From positions 1,922,001 through 1,986,000 of the forward strand of contig NZ_CP111121.1 in the NCBI RefSeq assembly GCF_026314945.1: a DNA stretch of 64,000 bases, in the 5' to 3' direction. Position numbers and translations under genes: made by a program. This DNA is from Chryseobacterium fluminis (GTDB taxonomy: Bacteria > Bacteroidota > Bacteroidia > Flavobacteriales > Weeksellaceae). The notes under the pieces are model-generated. The model ran no database searches. It was not told the DNA's origin and saw nothing but the letters and a program-made list of their open reading frames with translations. Every line of letters begins with the position of its first letter. Position 1 is the first letter of the stretch. Below, piece after piece: positions 1-9,391 of the stretch.

Positions 1-211
1 TGATCCCTGGATTCTACCTGAAGGAACCGAAAGATTGACCACGGTCCATATTTTTAATTCGGAGGCTTTCGGTGACCATTCCGTTTTTGAATATATCAGT
101 AGAAAACCAGTTATTCATCTTTCTCCGGAATATACCGTGGCAATCCATTCTCCGACCTTTAATGAACAGCCGGCTTTCAATAATGATTGGAAAGGTATTC
201 CGGGAACTTAA
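1..211 (+). CDS. 3' end of an unrecognised gene (partial)
   Basis: An open frame enters from the left edge (first full codon at position 2) and stops with TAA at 209-211, leaving 69 codons. The fragment contains the stretches HIFNSEAFGDHSVFEYIS and SPEYTVAIHSPTFNEQPAFN and ends NDWKGIPGT. I do not recognise the family. It lies 30 bp upstream of the porin gene on the same strand, so it may be the preceding member of the same transcription unit. The fragment is too short for a functional assignment. Confidence 0.6.
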   Translation, partial: DPWILPEGTERLTTVHIFNSEAFGDHSVFEYISRKPVIHLSPEYTVAIHSPTFNEQPAFNNDWKGIPGT

Positions 212-241
212 TTAAGATTTATTTATTAAAACACAATCGAT

Positions 242-1402
242 ATGACCTTTTTTTCAACCAAAAAAAGCAATCTGCTTTTTTATCTTATGCTGTTTTCCCT
301 ATCCGTTCATGCTCAGATACCGGATTCTATTCAGACCGCACAACAGCAGGAAAGCACAGTAAAATATCCTCAGCTTCAGATAAAAGGGCTGTTTCAGGCA
401 CGCTATCTTGTTGGGATGGCAGAAGATGTAGATGTCAACGGACTTCACCATTCGGATGGTTCAGGAACCAGCAATAATTTTATGGTAAAATACATGAGGA
501 TCCAGGTTCGTGCGCAGATCAGTAAAAGAACTGAAGTAGTCGCATTGGCTAATTTAGCTGATTTTAAAAATGATCCCAAATCAAGAGTTCTTGAAAATGC
601 CTATTTAAAATACACCTTTAATCCAAAACTGGCGCTTACAGTTGGACAATTCAGACCCTGGTTCGGACTTGAAGAAACTTATCCTATCGATATTATTAAA
701 TCGCTGGACTGGTCCAATCAGTATACCGAATTTGGGAAATTGGGGTGGACAAGCTTTCAGATCGGGATGTCAGCAACCGGACAGCTGAAATTAGGTGAAA
801 TTCCGTTTCAGTATGCCCTTTCTGTAGTTAATGGAAACGGAAAAAACCAGGTGAATGATAACGATAACGGAAAGCAGTACTCTACCAGATTAGTTTTCGG
901 TCTCGTTAAAGATTATAACTTAAACCTTGGCTTAAACGGGGGAATCGGAGAAGTTTTCGGCAAGAAAATTTATGCGGTGGGCGTTGATTTAAGTTCGCTC
1001 GTTAATTTCGGTCAGAGATGGAGTCTGGACATGCAGCTTGAAGCGAAACAGGGTACCAATCACCAGCTGTATTTTGCTGTTGCTCCGGAATTACGACCTG
1101 AAAATCCGGACGAATACTTAATTCGCGGTGCTTACTTCCTTCCGAATTTACGATATGAAATCAATCATAAAAACCTGAGTGCCTTTGAACTTTCATGCCG
1201 GTATGAATATCTTGACACCAATTTCAGGCTCGATTCCAATCCAAGACAGACGATCACGCCGATGTTCGGACTTGAATTCTTAAAAAATTACGGGGCCAGA
1301 ATTCAGCTCGGCGTTCAGTTTGACCGATATAAATACCAGATAGCAAACACATCACAGTATAATAATAATCTATTCATTGTTCAGGTACAGAGTAGATTTT
1401 AA
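242..1402 (+). CDS. Porin, phosphate-selective porin O/P family
   Basis: A 386-residue outer-membrane beta-barrel. The first 25 residues form a signal peptide (basic start, hydrophobic core, cut after SVHAQ). The rest alternates short polar and aromatic strands such as KLALTVGQFRPWFGLEE and ends in the aromatic IVQVQSRF, as expected for a barrel whose last strand is read by the BAM complex. The overall pattern is that of the Bacteroidota porin O/P family. It lies 20 bp upstream of a DASS anion transporter, so I infer that it lets the same anion, probably a dicarboxylate or citrate, cross the outer membrane. The family name reflects phosphate-selective relatives, but nothing here shows phosphate specificity. 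Confidence 0.85.
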   Translation: MTFFSTKKSNLLFYLMLFSLSVHAQIPDSIQTAQQQESTVKYPQLQIKGLFQARYLVGMAEDVDVNGLHHSDGSGTSNNFMVKYMRIQVRAQISKRTEVVALANLADFKNDPKSRVLENAYLKYTFNPKLALTVGQFRPWFGLEETYPIDIIKSLDWSNQYTEFGKLGWTSFQIGMSATGQLKLGEIPFQYALSVVNGNGKNQVNDNDNGKQYSTRLVFGLVKDYNLNLGLNGGIGEVFGKKIYAVGVDLSSLVNFGQRWSLDMQLEAKQGTNHQLYFAVAPELRPENPDEYLIRGAYFLPNLRYEINHKNLSAFELSCRYEYLDTNFRLDSNPRQTITPMFGLEFLKNYGARIQLGVQFDRYKYQIANTSQYNNNLFIVQVQSRF

Positions 1403-1422
1403 ACATAAAAAAACAGACTATT

Positions 1423-2853
1423 ATGAAAGAAATTAATATTAGAAATGTAGTGATCACCTTTGCGGTGGCGCTCATCCTATGGTTTATTCCCGTACCGGCC
1501 GGAGTAGCGGAAAACGCGTGGCATCTGTTCGCCATTTTTGCAGCCACCATATTAGGAATTATTTTAAAAGCAGCGCCTATGGGAACCATGTGTATGATGG
1601 CCATCGGATTTACCGCACTTACGCAGGTAGTAGCCCCAGGCGATGCAGGAAAGTCGATCACAAAAGCACTTTCGGGATTCGGGGATAAAGTGATCTGGCT
1701 GATCGGGATCTCATTCTTTATTGCAAGAGGGTTTATTAAAACAGGACTGGGAAACAGAATCGCTTTTCTGTTTATCCGTATTTTTGGTAAGAGCTCACTC
1801 GGATTAGCCTACGGACTGGGATTGGCAGATGTATGTCTTGCTCCTGCTATCCCAAGCAACACGGCAAGAGGGGGCGGAATTATTTATCCGATCATGAAAT
1901 CAATGGCCATCAGCTTTGATTCCATACCCGATAAACCTGAAACGCACAGAAAGCTGGGTTCTTATCTAACCTTAAACAGCTATTACATGAACCTCATTGC
2001 GTCTTCTATGTTTTTAACAGGAACAGCAAGTAACCCGATGTGTCAGAAATTTGCTGCTAACTTAGGTATTAATATTACCTGGATGTCCTGGGCTGCGGCG
2101 GGTTTTGTTCCCGGGCTGGTTGCTTTCTTTGTAGTGCCTCTGGTATTATACAAATTGTATCCGCCTGAACTGAAAAAAACCGGTGACGCTCCGAAAATGG
2201 CGGCTCAGAAATTAAGAGAAATGGGGCCTATTTCTAAAAATGAATGGCTGATGCTGCTGGCATTTTTCATACTGCTGGGACTTTGGATTTTTGGAGGAGC
2301 CTTATCTATTGATGCAACGACAACGGCTTTCATAGGTTTAACTTTACTTCTGCTAACCTCGGTACTGACATGGGAAGATGTAAAATCGGAAAAGGGAGCC
2401 TGGGATACGATCGTATGGTTTGCGGTACTGGTAATGATGGCAAGTTCACTCAACGAACTGGGATTCATCGGATGGTTCAGTAGCCTGATTAAAGCTGAGA
2501 TCGGCGGAATGACGTGGACGGTCGCCTTTCCGGTAATTATTCTTGTTTATTTCTTCAGTCATTATATTTTTGCGAGTGCGACAGCTCATGTCGCAGCGAT
2601 GTATGCCGCTTTACTTGGAGTAGGCGTTGCTGTAGGAATTCCTCCGATGTTGCTGGCGATGATGCTGGGGTTTTTGGGCTCCATTTACGGAGTTCTGACG
2701 CATTACGGTCACGGTCCTGCGCCTGTATTTTTCGGAAGCGGATATGTAGATTTAAAAGCCTGGTGGCTCCGTGGGCTCGAAATCGGAATTGTTCTGTTGG
2801 TTATTTATATGGGAATCGGCGGACTCTGGATGAAAGTTTTAGGGTATTATTAA
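1423..2853 (+). CDS. DASS-family sodium-coupled anion/dicarboxylate transporter
   Basis: A 476-residue inner-membrane protein of the SLC13/DASS (CitT-like) family, which moves di- and tricarboxylates such as malate, 2-oxoglutarate, succinate or citrate. It is almost entirely hydrophobic, with about 11-12 membrane spans. Both halves carry the family's Ser-Asn signatures: IPSNTARGGG near residue 146 and TGTASNPM near residue 206. It follows the porin by 20 bp, and the succinate dehydrogenase genes begin 112 bp downstream on the same strand. Uptake of a C4-dicarboxylate feeding the Sdh complex is therefore the likely role. The exact substrate and coupling ion (sodium or antiport) cannot be read from the sequence. 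Confidence 0.85.
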   Translation: MKEINIRNVVITFAVALILWFIPVPAGVAENAWHLFAIFAATILGIILKAAPMGTMCMMAIGFTALTQVVAPGDAGKSITKALSGFGDKVIWLIGISFFIARGFIKTGLGNRIAFLFIRIFGKSSLGLAYGLGLADVCLAPAIPSNTARGGGIIYPIMKSMAISFDSIPDKPETHRKLGSYLTLNSYYMNLIASSMFLTGTASNPMCQKFAANLGINITWMSWAAAGFVPGLVAFFVVPLVLYKLYPPELKKTGDAPKMAAQKLREMGPISKNEWLMLLAFFILLGLWIFGGALSIDATTTAFIGLTLLLLTSVLTWEDVKSEKGAWDTIVWFAVLVMMASSLNELGFIGWFSSLIKAEIGGMTWTVAFPVIILVYFFSHYIFASATAHVAAMYAALLGVGVAVGIPPMLLAMMLGFLGSIYGVLTHYGHGPAPVFFGSGYVDLKAWWLRGLEIGIVLLVIYMGIGGLWMKVLGYY

Positions 2854-2965
2854 AAGCCGGATGCCGGAAGCACGAAGCTGAAAGTTGTAGAAATACTTTA
2901 CTATTCGCCGGAAAATCTGAGCATTCTTCTTCATCCCAAGTTATTTAACATCAAAAACAAAAAAT

Positions 2966-3622
2966 ATGCTGTCAACGCTGTCAAGAAAGATGCTGATGGG
3001 TCTTACAGGACTTTTTCTTAGCTTCTTTCTGCTGATTCATTTCTTGGGAAATCTTCAGCTTTTTTTACCGCAGGAGCAGGCACACCTTCAGTTTAATGCC
3101 TATTCGCATTTTCTGTCGGGAAATATAATCATCAAAATCGTTTCATACATTTTGTATGCAAGTATCATTCTTCATGCTGTGGAAAGTTTAATCATGACCT
3201 TAAAAAATAAAAAATCGGGAGCTGTATACCAAACCGACCGACGTGGAAGAGCCAGCAAATGGTATTCAAGAAATATGGGAATTCTGGGAACTTTACTCTT
3301 CATTTTCCTGGTGATCCATTTTCAGAATTTCTGGTATATCTATAAGTTCGGAAATCCTCCATTAGACGAAAACGGTAACAAAGATCTCTATATTCTTGTC
3401 GTCACTGTTTTTAAAGAATGGTGGTACGTCATCATCTACGTCATTTCGATGATCGCATTGTGCTATCATCTTATTCACGGAATTTACAGTGCCGTCAGAA
3501 CCTTAGGATTATTTCACCCGAAATATGTAAAATGGTTTAAAAATATTGGAATTGTCTATTCAGTCATCATCAGCGCAGGATTTGCCTTAATGCCTGTTTA
3601 TGTATTCTTCACATACCGTTAA
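2966..3622 (+). CDS. sdhC: Succinate dehydrogenase cytochrome b subunit
   Basis: A 218-residue integral membrane subunit of the single-polypeptide (type B, b558-like) class. It anchors the SdhAB dimer and passes electrons from succinate oxidation to the quinone. Five hydrophobic spans are visible. Histidines in [30 protein letters not shown] and [17 protein letters not shown] match the positions that bind haem in this family. It is immediately followed by sdhA. A 112-bp gap separates it from the transporter upstream, so it may have its own promoter or be the continuation of that unit. Confidence 0.92.
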   Translation: MLSTLSRKMLMGLTGLFLSFFLLIHFLGNLQLFLPQEQAHLQFNAYSHFLSGNIIIKIVSYILYASIILHAVESLIMTLKNKKSGAVYQTDRRGRASKWYSRNMGILGTLLFIFLVIHFQNFWYIYKFGNPPLDENGNKDLYILVVTVFKEWWYVIIYVISMIALCYHLIHGIYSAVRTLGLFHPKYVKWFKNIGIVYSVIISAGFALMPVYVFFTYR

Positions 3623-3633
3623 AGTTGAAAACT

Positions 3634-5550
3634 ATGATTTTAAATTCAAAAATACCGGAAGGGCCATTAGAAAAAAAATGGGAAAATTACAAGAAAACCG
3701 CCAAACTTGTAAATCCGGCTAACCGTAAAAAATTAGAAGTCATTGTTGTCGGAACCGGGTTGGCCGGAAGTTCCGTCGCTGCGTCACTAGGTGAAATGGG
3801 GTACAATGTCAAATCATTCTGCTTCCAGGACAGTCCCAGAAGAGCACATTCTGTGGCAGCTCAAGGGGGTGTGAATGCTGCCAAAAATTACAAAAACGAT
3901 GGCGACAGCATCTACAGAATGTTTGCTGACACCCTGAAAGGCGGAGATTTCAGAGCCCGCGAAGCTAATGTTTACAGGATGGCTGAATGTTCCCTTAACC
4001 TCATCGATCAGGCTGTTGCCCAAGGTGTTCCGTTCGGAAGAGAATATGGCGGCTATCTTAATAACCGCTCTTTCGGAGGTGTGCAGGTGAGCCGTACATT
4101 TTATGCGAGAGGACAGACTGGGCAGCAATTGCTTTTGGGAGCTTACCAGGCTTTGATGCGACAGGTCGGAAAGAAAAGTGTTCAGTTATTTTCAAGGCAC
4201 GAAATGCTTGATTTAGTTCTCGTAGACGGAAAAGCCAGAGGAATTGTCGTCCGGAATCTGGATACCGGCGAAATCGAAAGGCATGCGGCCCATGCTGTTA
4301 TCCTGGCTACAGGAGGTTATGGTAAAATCTATTATTTATCAACGTTGGCAATGGGCTGCAACGGTTCTGCCATCTGGCGCGCGCATAAGAAAGGAGCGTT
4401 AATGGCTTCCCCCAGCTGGATTCAGGTACATCCTACTTCACTTCCGCAGTCCGGAGATTATCAGTCGAAATTGACCTTAATGTCTGAATCTTTAAGAAAT
4501 GACGGCAGAATCTGGGTTCCGCTAAATGAAAATGAAACCAGAAAAGCTAATGATATCCCTGAAAACGAACGAGACTATTATCTGGAAAGGCGATATCCTG
4601 CTTTTGGAAATTTAGCCCCGAGGGATATTTCTTCGAGGGCGGCCAAAGAAAGAATTGATGCCGGTTTTGGGATCGGACCGCTGAAAAATGCCGTTTACCT
4701 CGATTTTTCAAAAGCGATAAAAGAACAGGGGAAAGAAAAGATTCAGGAGAAATATGGGAATCTTTTTGATATGTATCTTAAGATAACGGGATATGATGCC
4801 TATCAGGAGCCCATGATGATTTCTCCTTCTGCCCACTTTTCAATGGGCGGACTCTGGGTAGATTATGAATTAATGACTACAATTCCCGGGCTGTTTGCAT
4901 TGGGGGAAGCTAATTTTGCGGACCACGGAGCCAATCGGCTGGGTGCAAATTCTTTGCTTCAGGCTTCTGTAGATGGATACTTTATCGCGCCTTACACGAT
5001 TGCCAATTATTTATCACAGGAAATCCATACCGGAAAAATCTCAACAGACACCCCTGAATTTGATAAAGCAGAAAGTAATATCAAACAGCAGATTGAAGAT
5101 TTTATCCGTATTAACGGGACAAAAACAGTGGATTATTTCCATAAAACCTTAGGAAAACTGCTATACGATTATTGCGGCTTAGCCCGGAATGAAGAAGGGC
5201 TGAAATATGCCATCGGAGAAATAAAAAAGCTGAAACAGGAGTTTTACAGGGACGTAAAAGTTTCCGGCAAAGGTAATACCATGAATACTGAACTTGAGAA
5301 AGCAGGTCGTGTAGCCGATTATTTTGAAATTGGTGAACTGATGTGCTACGATGCTCTCACCCGAAACGAATCCTGCGGAGCGCATTTCCGGGAAGAATTT
5401 CAGACCCCGGATGGAGAAGCTGTACGAAACGATGCCGAATTTCAGTTTATTTCGGCATGGGCCTGGGCAGGTGAAAATAATGAGCCGGAACTCATTAAAG
5501 AACCTTTGGTTTTTGAAGAGATACAGCCGACGGTAAGAAGTTATAAATAA
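3634..5550 (+). CDS. sdhA: Succinate dehydrogenase/fumarate reductase flavoprotein subunit
   Basis: The 638-residue catalytic subunit oxidises succinate to fumarate using covalently bound FAD. The dinucleotide-binding motif [10 protein letters not shown] lies near residue 40. The FAD-linking histidine is in [15 protein letters not shown]. The active-site block [10 protein letters not shown] and the C-terminal FAD contact [14 protein letters not shown] are all present, and length is normal for the family. I chose the ATG at 3634 (start [11 protein letters not shown]). A TTG at 3625, two bases past the sdhC stop, would add three residues and is less likely. sdhB follows 25 bp downstream. Confidence 0.95.
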   Translation: MILNSKIPEGPLEKKWENYKKTAKLVNPANRKKLEVIVVGTGLAGSSVAASLGEMGYNVKSFCFQDSPRRAHSVAAQGGVNAAKNYKNDGDSIYRMFADTLKGGDFRAREANVYRMAECSLNLIDQAVAQGVPFGREYGGYLNNRSFGGVQVSRTFYARGQTGQQLLLGAYQALMRQVGKKSVQLFSRHEMLDLVLVDGKARGIVVRNLDTGEIERHAAHAVILATGGYGKIYYLSTLAMGCNGSAIWRAHKKGALMASPSWIQVHPTSLPQSGDYQSKLTLMSESLRNDGRIWVPLNENETRKANDIPENERDYYLERRYPAFGNLAPRDISSRAAKERIDAGFGIGPLKNAVYLDFSKAIKEQGKEKIQEKYGNLFDMYLKITGYDAYQEPMMISPSAHFSMGGLWVDYELMTTIPGLFALGEANFADHGANRLGANSLLQASVDGYFIAPYTIANYLSQEIHTGKISTDTPEFDKAESNIKQQIEDFIRINGTKTVDYFHKTLGKLLYDYCGLARNEEGLKYAIGEIKKLKQEFYRDVKVSGKGNTMNTELEKAGRVADYFEIGELMCYDALTRNESCGAHFREEFQTPDGEAVRNDAEFQFISAWAWAGENNEPELIKEPLVFEEIQPTVRSYK

Positions 5551-5575
5551 GACTTAACCCAACAAACACAAAATT

Positions 5576-6325
5576 ATGGATTTACATCTGAAAATATGGA
5601 GACAGAAAGACCGCCAGAGCGAAGGGCAGCTGGTGAATTATAATTTAACAGAATTGAATCCTCATATGTCTTTCCTTGAGATGCTGGATATTTTAAATGA
5701 AAAACTTATCGTTGAAGGTGATGAACCTGTCGAGTTTGATCACGATTGCCGTGAAGGAATCTGCGGACAATGCGGCATGATGATCAACGGGATTGCTCAC
5801 GGGCCTCTCGAACATACGACAACCTGCCAGCTGCACTTGCGATCCTTCAAAGATGGCGAAACTGTTTTAATAGAACCTTTCCGGGCAGAGGCTTTTCCTG
5901 TAAAAAGAGATCTGAAGGTCGACCGTTCCGCATTCGACAGAATTATTTCTTCAGGTGGATTTGTTTCAGTAAATACGGGACAGGCGCCTGATGCAACAGC
6001 TATTGCAGTAACCCATCAGACTGCCGAAGAAGCTTTTGATTCTGCAGCATGCATTGGCTGTGGAGCATGTGTCGCTACCTGTAAAAACGGAAGTGCCGCT
6101 TTATTTACCTCAGCAAAAGTTACGCATCTGGTTTTGCTTCCACAGGGAAAAGAAGAACGGAGCCATCGTGTTTTAAATATGGTAAAACAAATGGACGCCG
6201 AGGCTTTCGGCCACTGTTCCAACACCGAAGCCTGTGAAGTGGAATGTCCGCAGGGAATTTCCGTTCTGAATATTGCGAGAATGAATTATGAATACAACCG
6301 GGCATTGTTTTTCAGAAAGTTATAA
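5576..6325 (+). CDS. sdhB: Succinate dehydrogenase iron-sulfur subunit
   Basis: A 249-residue electron-transfer subunit that carries electrons from SdhA flavin to the SdhC haem and quinone site. The [2Fe-2S] ligands are in [10 protein letters not shown] (about residues 60-69) plus a later cysteine. The [4Fe-4S] and [3Fe-4S] clusters are held by [11 protein letters not shown] and by the C-terminal [14 protein letters not shown]. It is the last gene of the sdhCAB set and is followed by a strong bidirectional hairpin terminator at 6412-6438. Confidence 0.95.
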   Translation: MDLHLKIWRQKDRQSEGQLVNYNLTELNPHMSFLEMLDILNEKLIVEGDEPVEFDHDCREGICGQCGMMINGIAHGPLEHTTTCQLHLRSFKDGETVLIEPFRAEAFPVKRDLKVDRSAFDRIISSGGFVSVNTGQAPDATAIAVTHQTAEEAFDSAACIGCGACVATCKNGSAALFTSAKVTHLVLLPQGKEERSHRVLNMVKQMDAEAFGHCSNTEACEVECPQGISVLNIARMNYEYNRALFFRKL

Positions 6326-6411
6326 GTGTAAAATATTTTTCTCTGAACCCTTTAGTGTTGCGAAGTTTATGAAATCCGGACTAATAATATCATCAGACCA
6401 GTTATAATGAG

Positions 6412-6438
6412 AATAGGGCAAATATTTTTTGCCCTATT
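6412..6438. terminator. Bidirectional intrinsic terminator after sdhB
   Basis: An inverted repeat AATAGGGCAAA / TTTGCCCTATT closes a short AT loop and is followed by T residues on the plus strand. On the minus strand the stem ends in the tail of the converging gene. It separates the sdh operon from the nucleoid-associated protein gene. Confidence 0.8.
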
Positions 6439-6460
6439 TTTACAATTTACTGTTTTTTTT

Positions 6461-7474
6461 TTACACTTCCTTATCGAAATACAGCATATAATATTTCCCA
6501 TTTTCATCTTCTCCTGTCGCCAATTTCTGACGGTCTCCATGAATGTAAATGTGGAAATTTTTATCTAATTTAATAATGCTTTTAAAATGCCTTTGTGTTT
6601 TCTTAACAGCCGCTTCACTGATAGGGAATTCTTCTGCAATATTGATCTGCATATCCTGCTCATAGTCTGTTTTAAAATTATTAAAGCTTTCGATCACATG
6701 CTCATCTCCCAATACCTCCGTCGCAAATTCATCCAACTTAAATTCTTCTTTCTCTTTGAAAAAATTAATGGATTTATTTAAGAAATCTGCCTGATCCGCT
6801 TTAGAAACTTCAAATTCCTGAGGCAGTTGCTTCGTGATATAATCCTTATACACCATTAATGCTTCCTGCGTATGAAAATATTCGTCATCCCGCTGCTTAA
6901 CCTTTAAGAAATCTTCGAACCAATAATACATATCTCCGTTTTTGTTATTATCAACCACAGAAAGTACATATCCGGTTTCTTTATCATTATTGTAAATCAA
7001 AGCAGCCTTATCGATCTTAGACAAACCGATGCCCTGGTCTTTAGCAATGTCGAAGCTTTCTTCCTGAGGAGAAATTTTTAAGAAAGATTCTCTTTTTTCA
7101 GTTTTAAAAATACCGATCTTGTCCACCCGCTCTGTTCCTTCTCTTTCATCTTCAAAGTACACAATAAACAATTCGCCTCCCTGCACTCTGGGATTTTCAG
7201 CAGCCTCAAACAAATGTTTGGCTATATTTTCAGATTCCCAGAGAAACTTGGCTTTATCATCAAAAATTTCAGATACAGAACTGAAAACCGGATTATTCAC
7301 CAGGTAGGTGTCACTGTAAAAATGGAAGGTTTCTTCGGATTTAAATGATCCTAAAAAGTAATCTTCAAGCAATTCTTCCATTCCTTCTTCCAATTGCAAT
7401 TCCTCCTGAGAAAGCGTTAAAGATTCTCCGTTGATTTTATTTCCTACTCTGTGTACTACGATTTTTGAAAACAT
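6461..7474 (-). CDS. Nucleoid-associated protein, NdpA/YejK-like
   Basis: A 337-residue soluble acidic protein with the start MFSKIVVHRVGNK and the segment EESFDIAKDQGIGLSKIDKA, which I recognise as the Bacteroidota branch of the 37-kDa nucleoid-associated protein family (NdpA/YejK). Family members bind chromosomal DNA; their precise role is not well defined. I place the start at the ATG at 7474. An in-frame TTG at 7495 would lie inside a good TAnnTTTG promoter box (7493-7500) and cannot be the true start if that box is used. The gene is monocistronic, converges on sdhB and shares the terminator between them. Confidence 0.75.
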   Translation of the reverse strand: MFSKIVVHRVGNKINGESLTLSQEELQLEEGMEELLEDYFLGSFKSEETFHFYSDTYLVNNPVFSSVSEIFDDKAKFLWESENIAKHLFEAAENPRVQGGELFIVYFEDEREGTERVDKIGIFKTEKRESFLKISPQEESFDIAKDQGIGLSKIDKAALIYNNDKETGYVLSVVDNNKNGDMYYWFEDFLKVKQRDDEYFHTQEALMVYKDYITKQLPQEFEVSKADQADFLNKSINFFKEKEEFKLDEFATEVLGDEHVIESFNNFKTDYEQDMQINIAEEFPISEAAVKKTQRHFKSIIKLDKNFHIYIHGDRQKLATGEDENGKYYMLYFDKEV

Positions 7475-7492
7475 CTTAAATATTTTGGACTG

Positions 7493-7500
7493 CAAAGATA
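7493..7500 (-). promoter_or_regulatory. Bacteroidota -7 box (TATCTTTG)
   Basis: A perfect TAnnTTTG match on the minus strand, 18 bp upstream of the ATG of the nucleoid-associated protein gene. No clear -33 TTG was found at the usual spacing. Confidence 0.5.
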
Positions 7501-7676
7501 TTAATTATCTTATATAATCAGCAGTATTTCATTCTGATAAAAACCTTATCATTCTGATATCCTTTTTTCATCCCTAAAAACTGGAATATACAACATAAAA
7601 TACTGTTAATCAGGATATTGTATTTAAAATCATCGAAAGGAATATTATTTGACACTATGAACATCAAAACAGGAAA

Positions 7677-7826
7677 ATGGACTTAAAAACACTTAACCGT
7701 CTGGATACACTGAGAAGAGCGAAAAGCAAAGGACCTGAAAGACCGGAATGGCTGAAACCCTATCATCTTTTGTTCATTGCATTTTTAGTGATTTTAATTT
7801 TCGGCGCCCTTATCAAAATTCTATAA
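7677..7826 (+). CDS. 49-residue single-span membrane protein
   Basis: A short open frame (ATG to TAA) encoding a basic, soluble N-terminus (MDLKTLNRLDTLRRAKSKGP) and one hydrophobic segment near the end (LLFIAFLVILIFGALIKIL). The layout predicts a small inner-membrane protein with its charged N-terminus in the cytoplasm. It lies 15 bp upstream of a 118-residue soluble protein, and the same arrangement repeats at 8279-8852, which argues that it is a real gene. No function is known. Confidence 0.55.
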   Translation: MDLKTLNRLDTLRRAKSKGPERPEWLKPYHLLFIAFLVILIFGALIKIL

Positions 7827-7841
7827 TTAAAACTTATTAAA

Positions 7842-8198
7842 ATGAATTGTTTACAAGCTGTTCAGGAAATCTGCAAGGTTATTCCCGATATTCAGGATGA
7901 ATTTACGGAGGATAAAACTCAAAACCCTTATTCGGTCATCCGGATTTTTACCAACCGCATAAAAGGTATGGTCCGGCAGGACGAAAGAAAGATTCTATTT
8001 AAAAGCTTAGATAAAATGGATGAAATTTACAGAAACGGAGATCAGATATTGAAAAATGCCGTTGAAAATATTTTCATCTATTCTTTTGACGGGCTTACGG
8101 TAATCTGTAATCAGGAATTCCGGAAAGTAATATTCAGTTATCTCTCCGATGATATGCAGAAAATATATTTCAGACAGATCTACAGCCATGGAATATAA
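7842..8198 (+). CDS. Small conserved protein, first of two paralogs (possibly DUF7674)
   Basis: A 118-residue soluble, probably helical protein with no signal peptide. Its C-terminal half reads LDKMDEIYRNGDQILKNAVE then NIFIYSF. The pattern M-D-x-I-Y-x-x-G-D followed by E-N-I-F-x-x-S-F recurs in the downstream protein at 8460-8852, so the two are paralogs. The family resembles what I recall as DUF7674, but I cannot confirm this without a profile search. It is paired with a tiny membrane protein 15 bp upstream. Function unknown. Confidence 0.7.
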   Translation: MNCLQAVQEICKVIPDIQDEFTEDKTQNPYSVIRIFTNRIKGMVRQDERKILFKSLDKMDEIYRNGDQILKNAVENIFIYSFDGLTVICNQEFRKVIFSYLSDDMQKIYFRQIYSHGI

Positions 8199-8278
8199 AT
8201 TTTTATTACATTTTTTGCCCGCTTTGTTACAAACTGCTTAAAACATACAAATATCAACCTATTAAAAATCAAATCTTT

Positions 8279-8410
8279 ATGAAAACAAAAATTAGAAAAA
8301 TATCTGACTGGAAAACGCTGAAGACCTCGACCAGCAGGCAGAATACAGAGATTTTAGCAACTCACATTGCTGTGATTATCGGTGTATTTATTTTTGCGGC
8401 ATGCTTATAA
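8279..8410 (+). CDS. 43-residue single-span membrane protein
   Basis: An ATG-to-TAA frame with a basic N-terminus (MKTKIRKISDWKTLKTSTS) and a hydrophobic C-terminal segment (THIAVIIGVFIFAACL). It is similar in layout, though not clearly in sequence, to the small protein at 7677-7826. As in that case, it precedes a member of the same soluble family, here with a 49-bp gap. Function unknown. Confidence 0.5.
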   Translation: MKTKIRKISDWKTLKTSTSRQNTEILATHIAVIIGVFIFAACL

Positions 8411-8459
8411 TTTTGGTATACTTTTCGTTACGGTAGATATGTTTGAAAAATTAATTATA

Positions 8460-8852
8460 ATGAATGTCAATAGGCAAACGATTAACCAGAATCTCGCTGT
8501 AGAGTATTTAAAATTTTTCTATCCGCCATTAAGAAACGAAATTACACAATTGTCTGTCCAGAATAATTTCGCAGGAATTATTCAGGCAACCATAAATTAT
8601 CTGAAAACACTTTTACAGGAATCAAAAATAAACATTATTGCCCATCACATTAAACTGATGGATCTGATTTACAAGGTAGGCGATTCCTATGTAAAAGATA
8701 TTATCGAAAACATTTTCGTAAGGTCTTTTGAAAGTTTTAAAAAGCATACAAAGATTCAGCACTGGAAGGTTCTTTATCAGTATATGCCAGTCAACTTTCA
8801 GGTAATCTATAATGATCAGCAGCAACAGGATAAGATATTCTTCGGTAAATAA
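8460..8852 (+). CDS. Small conserved protein, second paralog (possibly DUF7674)
   Basis: A 130-residue soluble protein starting MNVNRQTINQNLAVEYLKFF. It shares the block MDLIYKVGDSYVKDIIENIF with the paralog at 7842-8198, including the Gly-Asp and Glu-Asn-Ile-Phe positions. Longer in-frame starts at 8382 and 8439 exist. The 8382 start would overlap the small membrane gene, so I prefer the ATG at 8460. It is the last chromosomal gene before the integrated element. Function unknown. Confidence 0.65.
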   Translation: MNVNRQTINQNLAVEYLKFFYPPLRNEITQLSVQNNFAGIIQATINYLKTLLQESKINIIAHHIKLMDLIYKVGDSYVKDIIENIFVRSFESFKKHTKIQHWKVLYQYMPVNFQVIYNDQQQQDKIFFGK

Positions 8853-8870
8853 AACTTAACTAAAATAACG

Positions 8871-8893
8871 CCCCGGACAATTTTTGTCTGGGG
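8871..8893 (+). terminator. Candidate terminator after the tandem paralog cluster
   Basis: A hairpin with arms CCCCGGAC and GTCTGGGG (one G-U pair) lies 18 bp past the stop codon. The downstream T tract is interrupted (AGTTTGCATTAATTTTTT), so efficiency is uncertain. Confidence 0.4.
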
Positions 8894-9067
8894 AGTTTGC
8901 ATTAATTTTTTCGTAAACACCTTTAACCGTATGAAATTATTTTATAGGTTTTGACTTTTCGCTTTTATGATAAATTCAACACCATTTTGCCGCTGAAGCG
9001 CTCTTTACGGAAAATTCAATGTGTTTTTAACCGTAGGATAATAATATTTTTACTTATTACATAAGCA

Positions 9068-9099
9068 ATAAAAAATCCTTTCTTTTTCAAGAAAGGATT
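9068..9099 (-). terminator. Orphan intrinsic terminator, apparently the original dnaK terminator
   Basis: A perfect 11-bp stem (AATCCTTTCTT / AAGAAAGGATT) is followed on the minus strand by six T residues. It lies 21 bp beyond a minus-strand TAA that ends a LEEVK coding remnant at 9121-9135. The nearest intact minus-strand gene stops almost 300 bp upstream. The simplest reading is that this is the native dnaK terminator, cut off from dnaK by the 24-kb insertion. Confidence 0.7.
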
Positions 9100-9120
9100 C
9101 TATATATAATAATTTTCTGA

Positions 9121-9135
9121 TTATTTCACTTCTTC
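9121..9135 (-). other. Displaced 3' tail of dnaK / left attachment site (attL)
   Basis: Read on the minus strand these bases are GAAGAAGTGAAATAA, coding E-E-V-K-stop, the same tail as dnaK (GAAGAAGTCAAGTAA at 33605-33619). The shared core ACTTCTTC is at 9128-9135 and 33612-33619. The orphan terminator follows at the spacing expected of a gene end. Inference: integration crossed over in this core and moved the original last codons here. Confidence 0.65.
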
Positions 9136-9178
9136 TAATATAACAAATACTGAAAATCAACAAATTACAAATCAATGG

Positions 9179-9197
9179 TACTAATATGATACTAATA
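9179..9197 (+). repeat. TACTAATA direct repeat near the left element end
   Basis: Two copies of TACTAATA at 9179-9186 and 9190-9197, 11 bp apart (one helical turn), about 45 bp inside attL. They could be integrase or excisionase arm sites. The rest of 9136-9391 is AT-rich and holds no gene that I can see. Confidence 0.35.
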
Positions 9198-9391
9198 ATT
9201 AATTAGATTAAGATTAATAACAATTGGCAAATGTATTTTCTACAATCGTATGTAATAAAAAACTGTATTTTTTCAATTGATAGTGATTACAATCTTCTTG
9301 TTAAACTCGCTATTTTCTCATCGAGAACTATTTGTTCTACCGTAACACACTAATAAATTTTGTGCAGCTTAAATTAATGAAAAAATATAAG

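Noticed and set aside
187..477. Open frame overlapping the porin start on the same strand
   Set aside because: It lies in another frame across the porin signal peptide and N-terminus and has unusual composition; the porin frame is clearly the coding one.
7475..7495. TTG start for the nucleoid-associated protein, adding 7 residues
   Set aside because: It overlaps a perfect TAnnTTTG promoter box at 7493-7500; the ATG at 7474 gives the normal family start.
7642..7683. A tiny frame starting at the ATG before 7677
   Set aside because: It codes only about nine residues and then stops, so the 49-residue frame at 7677 is the better candidate.
9100..9200. A tRNA gene as the integration target
   Set aside because: No cloverleaf or CCA-end-like sequence was found at either element end; the shared sequence is the dnaK tail.
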